From: JARRJS01 sp037388885
GTDB lineage: Bacteria; Gemmatimonadota; Gemmatimonadetes; Longimicrobiales; RSA9
Assembly: GCA_037388885.1 (NCBI GenBank)
Contig: JARRJS010000024.1
Span: 1 to 51,129, forward strand
Direction of reading: 5' to 3'
DNA: 51,129 nucleotides
The position numbers and the translations under genes are program-made. The notes under the pieces are model-generated. The model was not told the DNA's origin. It searched no databases and saw nothing but the letters and a program-made list of their open reading frames with translations. Shown piece after piece: positions 32,841 through 40,573 of this stretch (positions are counted from its first letter, which is position 1; each line of letters opens with the position of its first letter).

Positions 32841-33560
32841 TTGAGTACGAAACTCCCGGCAGAGCCGCTGGCTGAACCGGCGGAGGCACAGGCTGAACCG
32901 GCGAAGCCGCAGGTGGGACCGGCAGAGCCGCAGGCGGGACGGGCAGGGTCGATGGTGCAGGCGCTGCTGGACGCGGCGTTCCGGGTGTTCGCGCTGCGCG
33001 GGTACCGCGCGACGCGACTGGAGGAGGTGGCGCGGGAGGCAGGGGCGACGAAGGGCGCCATCTACTATTACTTCGACAGCAAGGAAGACCTGCTGCGGCG
33101 GGCGGTGCAGAGCCGTCATCGTGCCATCTACGGGGAGATTGCGGAGGCACTGGGTGCGCAGCGGGCGCCTGCGTCGGTGCGGATCCGGCTGGTGCTTCGG
33201 CGGATCTGGCAGCACCTGTTGGAGCCGGAATGGGGTCGGGCGTTCCGGCTGATGGTGGGCGAGGTGAGTGTGGAGTTTCCTGCGGTGTTCCGGTTGTGGG
33301 CGGAGGACGGACCGATCCAGGGGTGGACATTGGTGCGAGGGCTGATCGAGGAAGGAATGGGGACGGGCGAGTTCCGATGCGACGTGGACGCGGAGGTGTC
33401 GGCTCGCATGGCCGTTTCGGGCCTGCTGTTGCAGGCGGCGCTACAGGTGCACCTGGGCCTGGACGACGTGGCGCCGTGCGACGCGGACCGCATCTTCGAC
33501 TCCGCGGTCGATCTGTTTCTCCATGGTCTGTCAATGACGCATCGACTGCCGCCTGGGTGA
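32841..33560 (+). CDS. TetR/AcrR family transcriptional regulator
   Basis: 239 residues from TTG 32841, chosen because GGAGG (32830-32834) lies six bases upstream; ATG 32769 would precede the ribosome site and overlap the promoter. A Pro/Ala/Glu/Gln-rich N-terminal extension of three 21-bp coding repeats (32871-32933; AEPAEAQ, AEPAKPQ, VGPAEPQ) precedes the helix-turn-helix (ALRGYRATRLEEVAREAGATKGAIYYYFDSKEDLL). The ligand-binding half (EPEWGRAFRLMVGEVSVEFPAVFRLW, then CDADRIFDSAVDLFLHGL) is clearly paralogous to the TetR at 44048. It is divergent from the FeoA operon, and the CGGC and peptide deformylase genes follow in its own direction. Confidence 0.88.
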   Translation: MSTKLPAEPLAEPAEAQAEPAKPQVGPAEPQAGRAGSMVQALLDAAFRVFALRGYRATRLEEVAREAGATKGAIYYYFDSKEDLLRRAVQSRHRAIYGEIAEALGAQRAPASVRIRLVLRRIWQHLLEPEWGRAFRLMVGEVSVEFPAVFRLWAEDGPIQGWTLVRGLIEEGMGTGEFRCDVDAEVSARMAVSGLLLQAALQVHLGLDDVAPCDADRIFDSAVDLFLHGLSMTHRLPPG

Positions 33561-33594
33561 GGGCGGTGGCAAACGCATACATGAGGAGGGGCCG

Positions 33595-34023
33595 ATGAAG
33601 GTGGGCATCATCATCTGCGACCGGTACAGGAGCTGTGCGGGCGGCAAGTGTTTCCGGGCGGCGCGGGAGCGGGTCGGCGGCTTCTCGGGCTACGCGGCGG
33701 ACGAGGCTCTCGAGGTGGTGGGGTTCACGACGTGCGGCGGCTGCCCGGGCGGCAACATCGAGTACGCACCGGAGGAGATGGTAAAGAACGGTGCGGAAGC
33801 GATCCACCTGGCGACGGGGTTGGTGGTGGGCTACCCGCCTTGTCCATGGACCGATTACTTCAAGCAGTTCATCGAAGCGCACTACGGTCTGCCGGTGGTG
33901 GTGGGCACGCACCCGATCCCGGAGAAGTACCTGGCCTGCCACCGGGAGCTGCCGTCGCTGGACCTGGTGGAGAGTCGAGCGCAGCTCATGGCCACCGAGC
34001 CGGTGCGAATCGCCTACAACTGA
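33595..34023 (+). CDS. CGGC domain protein
   Basis: 142 residues. It opens MKVGIIICDRYRSCAGGKCFRAARER and carries the name-giving FTTCGGCPGGNIEYAPEEM, then ATGLVVGYPPCPWTDYFKQFIEAHYGLPVVVGTHP. The CGGC family is small and Cys-rich, and is thought to bind metal or Fe-S; it has no assigned function. GAGGAGGGGCCG precedes ATG 33595. It lies 34 bases after the TetR gene and is probably cotranscribed, so the same effector may control it. Confidence 0.85.
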   Translation: MKVGIIICDRYRSCAGGKCFRAARERVGGFSGYAADEALEVVGFTTCGGCPGGNIEYAPEEMVKNGAEAIHLATGLVVGYPPCPWTDYFKQFIEAHYGLPVVVGTHPIPEKYLACHRELPSLDLVESRAQLMATEPVRIAYN

Positions 34024-34058
34024 TTCTCGGAGTCGGGAGCGGGCGGGCGAGGACGGAC

Positions 34059-34574
34059 ATGGACGAAGCCGAGCTTACGATCGAGCGCCTGGGCGCGCCG
34101 GTGTTGCGAGAGTCTGCGCCGCTCGTGGAGGCGGTGGATGAGGACACGCGCCGGCTGGTCCGGCGCATGTTCACGACGATGTACGGCTCCAACGGGCAGG
34201 GTCTGGCGGCGCCGCAGGTGGGTGTGTCGCGGCGGCTGGCCATCGTGGATGTGCCGCCGCGCGAAGGGCCTTCGTACGTGCTGGTGAACCCGCGCATCGT
34301 GAGTGCGAGCGAGGAGCGGGTCCGCAGCGTTGAAGGCTGTCTGAGCATTCCCGGCGTGCGCGCGAACGTCGAGCGGCCTGCCCGTGTCGTGGTCGAGGCG
34401 ACGGACCTGGAAGGCCGGCCGGTTCGCCTGGAAGCGGATGGCGAGCTGGCGCGCTGCCTCCAGCACGAGCTCGATCATCTGGACGGCGTTCTGTACCCCG
34501 ACCGGCTGTCTCCCCTCGCCCGTCGCATGCTCCTCAACCGGTATCGCAAGCTGCAGCGGAAAACCCGCTCCTGA
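34059..34574 (+). CDS. def: Peptide deformylase
   Basis: 171 residues with all three metal-site motifs: GQGLAAPQVG (motif I), EGCLSIPG (motif II, Cys ligand) and QHELDHLDG (motif III, two His ligands and catalytic Glu). The enzyme removes the formyl group from nascent N-terminal Met. Length is normal. ATG 34059 is chosen because the domain begins there and GAGGAC precedes it; an upstream open stretch is shadow. No fmt gene is adjacent, so it may be a second deformylase copy. Confidence 0.93.
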   Translation: MDEAELTIERLGAPVLRESAPLVEAVDEDTRRLVRRMFTTMYGSNGQGLAAPQVGVSRRLAIVDVPPREGPSYVLVNPRIVSASEERVRSVEGCLSIPGVRANVERPARVVVEATDLEGRPVRLEADGELARCLQHELDHLDGVLYPDRLSPLARRMLLNRYRKLQRKTRS

Positions 34575-34667
34575 CGCGGGACGGTCCCGCCCGGCCCTCT
34601 GGTGTATCGATCATCTTCACCGTAAGGTGCCCGCCTGCGCTGGTTCCACGCTCTTCGGAGGCATGCC

Positions 34668-37619
34668 ATGTCCCGCACGTCACGCGGTGCAGTCCGGTCC
34701 CGCTCCTTCCTGCCTGCGCTTCTGCTGATCGCGCTGTCCCTGCCTGCAACGTTTGTCGCACCCACGCCCTTTACGGCGACGCCGCTTCGAGCGCAGCAGG
34801 TCGACGCGCCAAGCGACAGCGTCAAACCGCCCATCATCGTGGACGACTATGGCCCCTGGAAGCGCATCACGTCAGTGGCCCTGTCGCCCGACGGCGACTG
34901 GATGAGCTACATCCTGACGCCGTTGGAAGGCGACGACTCGCTGTACGTGAAAGAGCTGGACGGCCAAGGCTCCTACGTCGTCGGCCGCGGTGCTGCGCCG
35001 GCCTTCTCGCCGGACTCGCGTTGGGTAGCCTACCTGGTCATGCCGCCGGAGCGGGAAGGCAACGGTGAGCACCGGCGGCCGAACGGACCGCCGCAGATGG
35101 GGCGTGGCCGGCCCGCGCGCGCCGGCGGCACACTGGTGCTGCGCAACCTGGCGACGGGCGACTCCATCGCGTTCGCCGACGTCGCCTCGCTGTCGTTCCC
35201 GGCGAACACGCACGTCCTGCTGGTGCGCAAGCGCGGGCCCGGACGGGACGCCGGCTACGATGGTGCGGACCTCGTCGTGTACGACCTGGCGACCGGCACT
35301 TCCCTGAACCTGGGCAACGTCTCCGAGTACGCGGTGAACAAGCCCGGTACGCAGCTGGCGTACCTGGTGGATGCCAAGGACGACGCCGGCAACGGCGCGT
35401 ATCTGCTGGGGCTGGCCAGCCGGCGCATCACGCCGCTGGCCACGGAAGTCGGCACGTACGCCCGCCTGACCTGGAACGAGGACGGCACGGCGCTGGCCTT
35501 CCTGGCGGGCACGGCGCCGGAGGGCAAGGAACACCGGCAGAACGTGCTGGTCGTCATACCCGATGCGAGCCGGCCGACGCGCCTGGAGCGCCTGGACCCG
35601 TCCACGGTGAAAGGCTTTCCGGACGGCTTCGTGCTGAGCGAGCTGGGCACGGTGAGCTGGTCCAAGGACTCGAAGCGCGTCTTCCTGGGCATCAAGGAGC
35701 AGGCGGACAAGCGCGAGAAGCTGGAAGGCCGCGCCAACGTGGACGTGTGGCACTGGAAGGACGTGGAGCCGCAATCGGTGCAGATGGCGCGGGCCAACCG
35801 CGAGCGCGACCACACGTGGAACTCGGTGGTCAACGTGGGCCGCCACCTTTCGTTCGTGCGCCTGGCCGACTCGACGCTGGAGTCCGTGTCCCAGTCAGGC
35901 ACGTCGCGCTGGGGCATCGGTGAGGACCCGACGCCGTACCAGTACCAGGTCCAGTGGGGCTTCACCAAGGCGGACTACTACCGTGTGGACCTGGACGACG
36001 GCGGCCGTGAGCTCATGGCGAAGGACGTCGGCCGCCAGATGGGCTCGTCGCCCGACGGTGCGTGGTGGCTCTACCTGCGCGACCAGAAGGTCATCGCGCG
36101 CAACCTGGCCTCCGGCAAGGAGGTGGACCTCACCGCCAGCTCCGGCGTGGACTTCGTGAACCGGCAGGACGACCACCCCTACGAGCTGCCCATCTACGGC
36201 GTCGCCGGCTGGAGCAAGGACGGGAGCAGCGTCGTCCTGTATGACCGCTACGACGTCTGGCAGGTGCCGCTAGACGGGAGCAAGGCCGCCAACCTGACGG
36301 CCGGCGTCGGCGGCCGGGACTCGATCCAGTTCCGGGTCGTGAAGCTGGAAGGGCCGCGGTCGTTCCGCGGCTTCCGCGGCTTCGGTTTCCGTCGCGAGCC
36401 GGAGGAGATCGACCTGAGCAAGCCGCTCCTGCTCTCGGCCTACGGCGAGTGGACCAAGAAGTCCGGCTACTGGCAGGTGACGAAGGGCGGCGAGCCGAAA
36501 CCGTTGATCTGGCTGGACAAGGCGGTGGGCCGCCCCATCAAGGCGGACAGCGCACAGCGCATCGCGTTCACGGAGCAGACGTTCGTGGAGTTCCCGGACT
36601 ACTGGGTGAGCGACGCGCGCTTCGACCACCCGCGCAAGGTCACCGACGCCAACCCGCAGCAGGCGGACTTCGCCTGGAGCCCGGGCCGCGTGCTAAACGA
36701 TTACGTCGACAAGCGCGGCAACCACCTCCAGGCCACGCTCGGCCTGCCCGCCGGCTACCAGAAGGGCAAGCGTTACCCCATGCTCGTCTACTTCTACGAG
36801 AAGATGAGCCAGAACCACCACATGTACATGGGGCCCACGTACGACGACCGCCCGCACATGGCCACATACGCCAGCAACGGCTACCTGGTGCTGAACCCGG
36901 ACATCGTCTACACCATCGGCCGCCCCGGCTCGTCCGCGTTGGATGACATCACTGCCGCCGTGCAGAAGGTCATCGACCTGGGCTACGCCGACCCCAAGCA
37001 CATCGGGCTCCAGGGCCACTCCTGGGGCGGCTACCAGTCAAGCTACGTGGTGACCCAGACCAACATGTTCGCCGCCGTGGTCACCGGCGCGCCGCCCACG
37101 GACCTGCCGTCCTTCTACAACTCGACGTACGGCCGCACCGGCACCATCCAGCAGGGCATCACGGAGGTGGGGCAGGTGCGCATGGGTACCACGCCATTCG
37201 ACAGCCTGGGCGTGTACATCGACCAGTCGCCCGTGTTCAACGCCCAGAAGATCACCACGCCGTTCCTGATCCTGCAGGGCACCGCCGACAACGCCGTGGA
37301 CTGGCACCAGGGCCTCGAGTACTACGCCATGGCGCGGCGCCTGGGCAAGCACGTCATCTTCCTGTCCTACCCGGCGCAGCCGCACCACCTGTCCAGCAAG
37401 GAGGACCGGATCGACTTCCAGATCCGCATGATGGAGTTCTTCAACCACTACCTGAAGGGCACGCCCGCCGCGAAATGGATGGTGGACGGCGTGCCGTTCC
37501 TGGACAAGGACTACGCGGATCCGCGGGCGCTGGAGGACGGCACCATGTGGGGGCACAAGCCGGAAAAGAAGGGCAGGACGGGCCGTTCCGGCCCTAGGAC
37601 GCGGCCGGCCGGCCGCTAG
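34668..37619 (+). CDS. Exported S9 family peptidase (prolyl-oligopeptidase type)
   Basis: 983 residues. A signal peptide (SFLPALLLIALSLPATFVAPTPF) precedes a long propeller region (about 50-660). The C-terminal alpha/beta-hydrolase domain has the nucleophile Ser785 in GHSWGGYQS, the acid in GTADNAVDW and the His in AQPHHL. It should cleave short peptides in the periplasm or outside the cell. A proline/glycine-rich insertion (RREPEEI region) is seen before the catalytic domain. The last dozen residues (GRTGRSGPRTRPAGR) are encoded by the hairpin-repeat array, and the TAG stop (37617-37619) lies inside a repeat unit. GGAGGC precedes ATG 34668. Confidence 0.9.
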   Translation: MSRTSRGAVRSRSFLPALLLIALSLPATFVAPTPFTATPLRAQQVDAPSDSVKPPIIVDDYGPWKRITSVALSPDGDWMSYILTPLEGDDSLYVKELDGQGSYVVGRGAAPAFSPDSRWVAYLVMPPEREGNGEHRRPNGPPQMGRGRPARAGGTLVLRNLATGDSIAFADVASLSFPANTHVLLVRKRGPGRDAGYDGADLVVYDLATGTSLNLGNVSEYAVNKPGTQLAYLVDAKDDAGNGAYLLGLASRRITPLATEVGTYARLTWNEDGTALAFLAGTAPEGKEHRQNVLVVIPDASRPTRLERLDPSTVKGFPDGFVLSELGTVSWSKDSKRVFLGIKEQADKREKLEGRANVDVWHWKDVEPQSVQMARANRERDHTWNSVVNVGRHLSFVRLADSTLESVSQSGTSRWGIGEDPTPYQYQVQWGFTKADYYRVDLDDGGRELMAKDVGRQMGSSPDGAWWLYLRDQKVIARNLASGKEVDLTASSGVDFVNRQDDHPYELPIYGVAGWSKDGSSVVLYDRYDVWQVPLDGSKAANLTAGVGGRDSIQFRVVKLEGPRSFRGFRGFGFRREPEEIDLSKPLLLSAYGEWTKKSGYWQVTKGGEPKPLIWLDKAVGRPIKADSAQRIAFTEQTFVEFPDYWVSDARFDHPRKVTDANPQQADFAWSPGRVLNDYVDKRGNHLQATLGLPAGYQKGKRYPMLVYFYEKMSQNHHMYMGPTYDDRPHMATYASNGYLVLNPDIVYTIGRPGSSALDDITAAVQKVIDLGYADPKHIGLQGHSWGGYQSSYVVTQTNMFAAVVTGAPPTDLPSFYNSTYGRTGTIQQGITEVGQVRMGTTPFDSLGVYIDQSPVFNAQKITTPFLILQGTADNAVDWHQGLEYYAMARRLGKHVIFLSYPAQPHHLSSKEDRIDFQIRMMEFFNHYLKGTPAAKWMVDGVPFLDKDYADPRALEDGTMWGHKPEKKGRTGRSGPRTRPAGR

Positions 37620-37800
37620 GATGCTCGCTATCGCTCGCTAGGATGCTCGCTGTCGCTCGCTAGGACGCCCGCTGCGCGGGCTAGGTCGCGCGCTCCCGCG
37701 GCGGGCGCAACCTAGCGTCGCAGGCGCGTCCTAGCCGGCCGAAGGCCGGCGTCCCAGCGAGCCGCAGGCGAGCGTCCTAAGGGCCCGAAGGGCCCGTCCT
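37575..37800. repeat. Array of GNA-loop hairpin units in two opposed orientations
   Basis: About ten units of 20-24 bp. Those from 37575 to about 37709 read AGGA-C/T-G plus stem (minus orientation); those from 37710 to 37800 read CCTAGC plus stem (plus orientation), so the array turns over near 37705. Stem sequences differ between units yet remain complementary: GCCGGCC-GAA-GGCCGGC, GGGCCC-GAA-GGGCCC, GCCCGC-TGC-GCGGGC (GCA loop on the other strand). The array encodes the last residues of both convergent genes. Confidence 0.88.
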
Positions 37801-39327
37801 GGCGCTCCCCGCCAGCGCCGAGATCCTGAGCGCCCACGCATAGTCGCAGGGCGGATGCGCCCGCAGCCTCTCCGGGATCCGCACGATGAACCCCGTCCCC
37901 GCCCGCTCCCAGTGCAACGCGCCCGAAGCCCCCACCAGCGACACCGTCGCCCCGTCCGCCGGCCGCGCCTCCGTCATGGACAGGTACGCTGGCATCTCGA
38001 TCTCGCCCGGATCCGCCAGGTATATGGCGTACACGGTCCCGTCCTTCGCGCGCGTGAGCCGGATCTTCCCCTCGCCGTACGGCGCTACCGCCCGCGTGCC
38101 GTAGATCGCCTCGCCGTTCACCTTCATCCACGCGCCCAGCTTGGCCAGCCGATCGTAGGCCGTGTCGGACCAGGTGCCGTCGGGGCCGGGGCCGATGTTG
38201 AGCAGCAGGTTGCCGCCCTTGGACACGACGTCCACCAGCATGTGAACCAGCTCACGGGCCGGCTTGTAGTGGTCGCCGGGCACGTAGGACCAGCTGGTGG
38301 CCATGGGCATGGGGACTTCCCACGGGTACGGGATGGGCTTGTCCGGCACGCGTGCTTCGGGGGTCAGGTAATCCTGGTACGGGCCCGGGACGTCGCGGTC
38401 CACCACGATGAGGCCCGGCTGCTCCGTGCGCGCCATTTTCACCAAGCGCGGCATGTCGATGCCCTGGCTCTGGATGTGGGTGAACTTGTAGTCCGGGCTG
38501 ACGATGCGCCGCAGGATCTGCTCCCGCGTGAGCGGCCGCACCCAGCCGCCGTCGAGCCACAGGATGTCGATGCGCCCGTAGCGTGTCATGAGCTCGTTCA
38601 CCTGGCCGTGCACGAAGTCGACGAATTTCTTCCAGCGGTCCGGGTGCTTTGCGATGTCGTAGTTGACGTTGCGGTCCGGCGTGGCGAAGTACGGCCACCA
38701 GTAGTACGGGCTGTGCCAGTCCGGCTTGGAGAAGTAGGCGCCGATCATGAAGCCGCGGGCGCGGAACGCGTCGAAGATGCCCTTCGTCACATCTGCCCGC
38801 GGGTCCTTGCTGAACGGCGTGGCCGGGTCCGTGATGCTGTAGTGGCTGAGGTGCGTGTCGTACATGGCGAAGCCGTCGTGGTGCTTCGTCGTGAACACGA
38901 CGTAGCGCATGCCCGCGTCCTGCGCCGCCTTCACCCACTTCTCCGGATCGAACTTCGTCGGGTTGAACGTGGTCTGGAGCTTCTCGTACGCCTTCTTGTA
39001 TGCGGCGTAGTCATCCATGGAGCGCTTGCACCACGACTCGTCTTCCGAACACAGGGACCACGACTCGACGATGCCCCACTGGCTGTATGTCCCCCAGTGC
39101 ATCAGCAGCCCCAGCTTCAGGTCCTGCCAGCGCTCCAGCTTCCGCAGCACGAGAGTGTCCGTCTCGGGGACGTAGACGGGCGACTGCTGCGCAGCCAGGG
39201 GCTGAACGCCGAACAACGACGCGGCCAGAAGAACCACCGTGAACCAGCGGAAACCGGCACGGCACCCGGAGAGCGAAGCGGGCGTCGGTGACGCCGAGCC
39301 CCGCAGCCTAGCGAGCGAAGCGAGCAT
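37777..39327 (-). CDS. Exported alpha-L-fucosidase (GH29)
   Basis: 516 residues from ATG 39327. A signal peptide (GFRWFTVVLLAASLFGVQPLAAQ) precedes a GH29 catalytic domain with LKLGLLMHWGTYSQWGI, MRYVVFTTKHHDGFAMYDT, IGAYFSKPDWH, the nucleophile region RIDILWLDGGW and LLLNIGPGPDGTW; a C-terminal beta domain follows. It releases fucose from glycans outside the cytoplasm. The start is uncertain: the hairpin array at 39307-39456 is in frame with this gene and supplies ATG codons at 39327, 39369 and 39411; the one nearest the signal peptide is chosen. The stop at 37777 lies in the second array. Confidence 0.88.
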   Translation of the reverse strand: MLASLARLRGSASPTPASLSGCRAGFRWFTVVLLAASLFGVQPLAAQQSPVYVPETDTLVLRKLERWQDLKLGLLMHWGTYSQWGIVESWSLCSEDESWCKRSMDDYAAYKKAYEKLQTTFNPTKFDPEKWVKAAQDAGMRYVVFTTKHHDGFAMYDTHLSHYSITDPATPFSKDPRADVTKGIFDAFRARGFMIGAYFSKPDWHSPYYWWPYFATPDRNVNYDIAKHPDRWKKFVDFVHGQVNELMTRYGRIDILWLDGGWVRPLTREQILRRIVSPDYKFTHIQSQGIDMPRLVKMARTEQPGLIVVDRDVPGPYQDYLTPEARVPDKPIPYPWEVPMPMATSWSYVPGDHYKPARELVHMLVDVVSKGGNLLLNIGPGPDGTWSDTAYDRLAKLGAWMKVNGEAIYGTRAVAPYGEGKIRLTRAKDGTVYAIYLADPGEIEMPAYLSMTEARPADGATVSLVGASGALHWERAGTGFIVRIPERLRAHPPCDYAWALRISALAGSARTGPSGP

Positions 39328-39456
39328 CCTAGCGCCCGAAGGGCGCGTCCCAGCGAGCGCAGCGAGCATCCTAGCGGCCGAAGGCCGCGTCCTGGCGAGC
39401 AAAGCGAGCATCCTAGCCCGCCGAAGGCGGCGCGTCCTCGCGGGCGCAGCCAGCGT
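39307..39456. repeat. Seven-unit GNA-loop hairpin array
   Basis: Five exact 21-bp units, one 24-bp unit and one diverged unit, each CCTAGC-like lead, stem, GAA/GCA/AAA loop, stem and AT or GT. Units alternate between GCGAGC-GNA-GCGAGC (stem with tandem G-A mismatches, AT ending) and fully paired stems such as GCGCCC-GAA-GGGCGC and GCGGCC-GAA-GGCCGC (GT ending). The array lies upstream of, and in frame with, the fucosidase on the minus strand; on the plus strand it ends about 140 bases before cysteine synthase. Confidence 0.9.
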
Positions 39457-39594
39457 CACGGTATGAGGTCTGCATGCAAAATCCTTTCGGTCGTCCCCGG
39501 GCCTTGTCCTCCCCAGCTTCGCCCGCGACGTACCGCGCGGCAAGCCTGTCCCCGGGCGAGCCGTGTCGAGTTTCCCCGTTCGAGGAGCAATGCC

Positions 39595-40569
39595 ATGTCA
39601 AGAGGCCGCATCTACGACGACATCACGCAGACCATCGGCGAGACGCCGCTCATCCGGCTCCGCCGGCTGGGCGAGGGCCTGCCCGGCGACATCCTCCTCA
39701 AGCACGAAGGATTCAATCCGTTCGCCTCGGTGAAGGACCGCATCGGCGTGGCCATGCTGGAAGACGCCCTCGAGTCCGGGGCGCTGAAGCCGGGCATGGT
39801 CATCGTGGAGCCTACCAGTGGCAACACGGGCATCGGCTTGGCGTTCGCCGCCGCGGCGCACGGCTACCGCTGCATCCTGACCATGCCGGACAGCATGACC
39901 GTCGAGCGGCGCAACCTGTTGCGTGCGCTGGGCGCCGTGGTGGTGCTCACGGAGGGCGCGCAGGGCATGCGCGGCTCCATCGACCGGGCGGACGAGATCG
40001 CCGAGAGCATGGGCAAGGACGCCGCCTGGCAACCGCGCCAGTTCGACAACCCGGCGAACCCGGAGATCCACTACCGCACCACCGGCCCGGAGATCTGGCA
40101 GGACACCGATGGCAAGGTGGACGTGTTCGTCGCGGGCGTGGGCACCGGCGGCACCATCACGGGCACGAGTCGCTACCTGCGCGAGAAGAAGCCGGGCATC
40201 GGCATCGTCGCCGTGGAGCCGGCCGAGAGCCCGGTGCTCTCCGGCGGCGAGGGCGGCTCCCACAAGCAGCAGGGCATCGGCGCGGGCTTCATCCCTAACG
40301 TGCTGGATACCGAAATCTACGACGAGGTCGTGCGCGTCTCCAACGACGACGCCATCGACACCACCCGCCGACTGGCGCGCGAGGAGGGCATCTTCGCGGG
40401 CATCTCCGCCGGCTCCATCACGTGGGCCGCGCTGCAGATCGCCTCACGCCCGGAGAACGAGGGCAGGCTCATCGTGTCGGTGGTGCCCGACTTCGGCGAA
40501 CGGTACCTTTCCAATCCGGTCTACGCGGAAGCCGAAGAGCCGCGCATCGAAGCGTTCAGCCAGGGATAG
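39595..40569 (+). CDS. cysK: Cysteine synthase (O-acetylserine sulfhydrylase)
   Basis: 324 residues, PLP fold type II. Lys47 in NPFASVKDRIG forms the Schiff base, EPTSGNTG (72-79) binds the substrate carboxylate, and GVGTGGTITG is the phosphate-binding loop. It makes cysteine from O-acetylserine and sulfide; a related sulfhydrylase specificity cannot be excluded. CGAGGAGC precedes ATG 39595. It is followed after four bases by the M1 peptidase gene. Confidence 0.93.
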   Translation: MSRGRIYDDITQTIGETPLIRLRRLGEGLPGDILLKHEGFNPFASVKDRIGVAMLEDALESGALKPGMVIVEPTSGNTGIGLAFAAAAHGYRCILTMPDSMTVERRNLLRALGAVVVLTEGAQGMRGSIDRADEIAESMGKDAAWQPRQFDNPANPEIHYRTTGPEIWQDTDGKVDVFVAGVGTGGTITGTSRYLREKKPGIGIVAVEPAESPVLSGGEGGSHKQQGIGAGFIPNVLDTEIYDEVVRVSNDDAIDTTRRLAREEGIFAGISAGSITWAALQIASRPENEGRLIVSVVPDFGERYLSNPVYAEAEEPRIEAFSQG

Positions 40570-40573
40570 ATCC

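Noticed and set aside
32656..33942. N-terminal extension of the FeoA-like protein
   Set aside because: Proline/alanine-rich, and antisense to the TetR gene and its promoters.
37575..37800. CRISPR array
   Set aside because: Units are contiguous with no unique 25-40 bp spacers, stems vary from unit to unit and orientation flips within the array; no cas gene is near.
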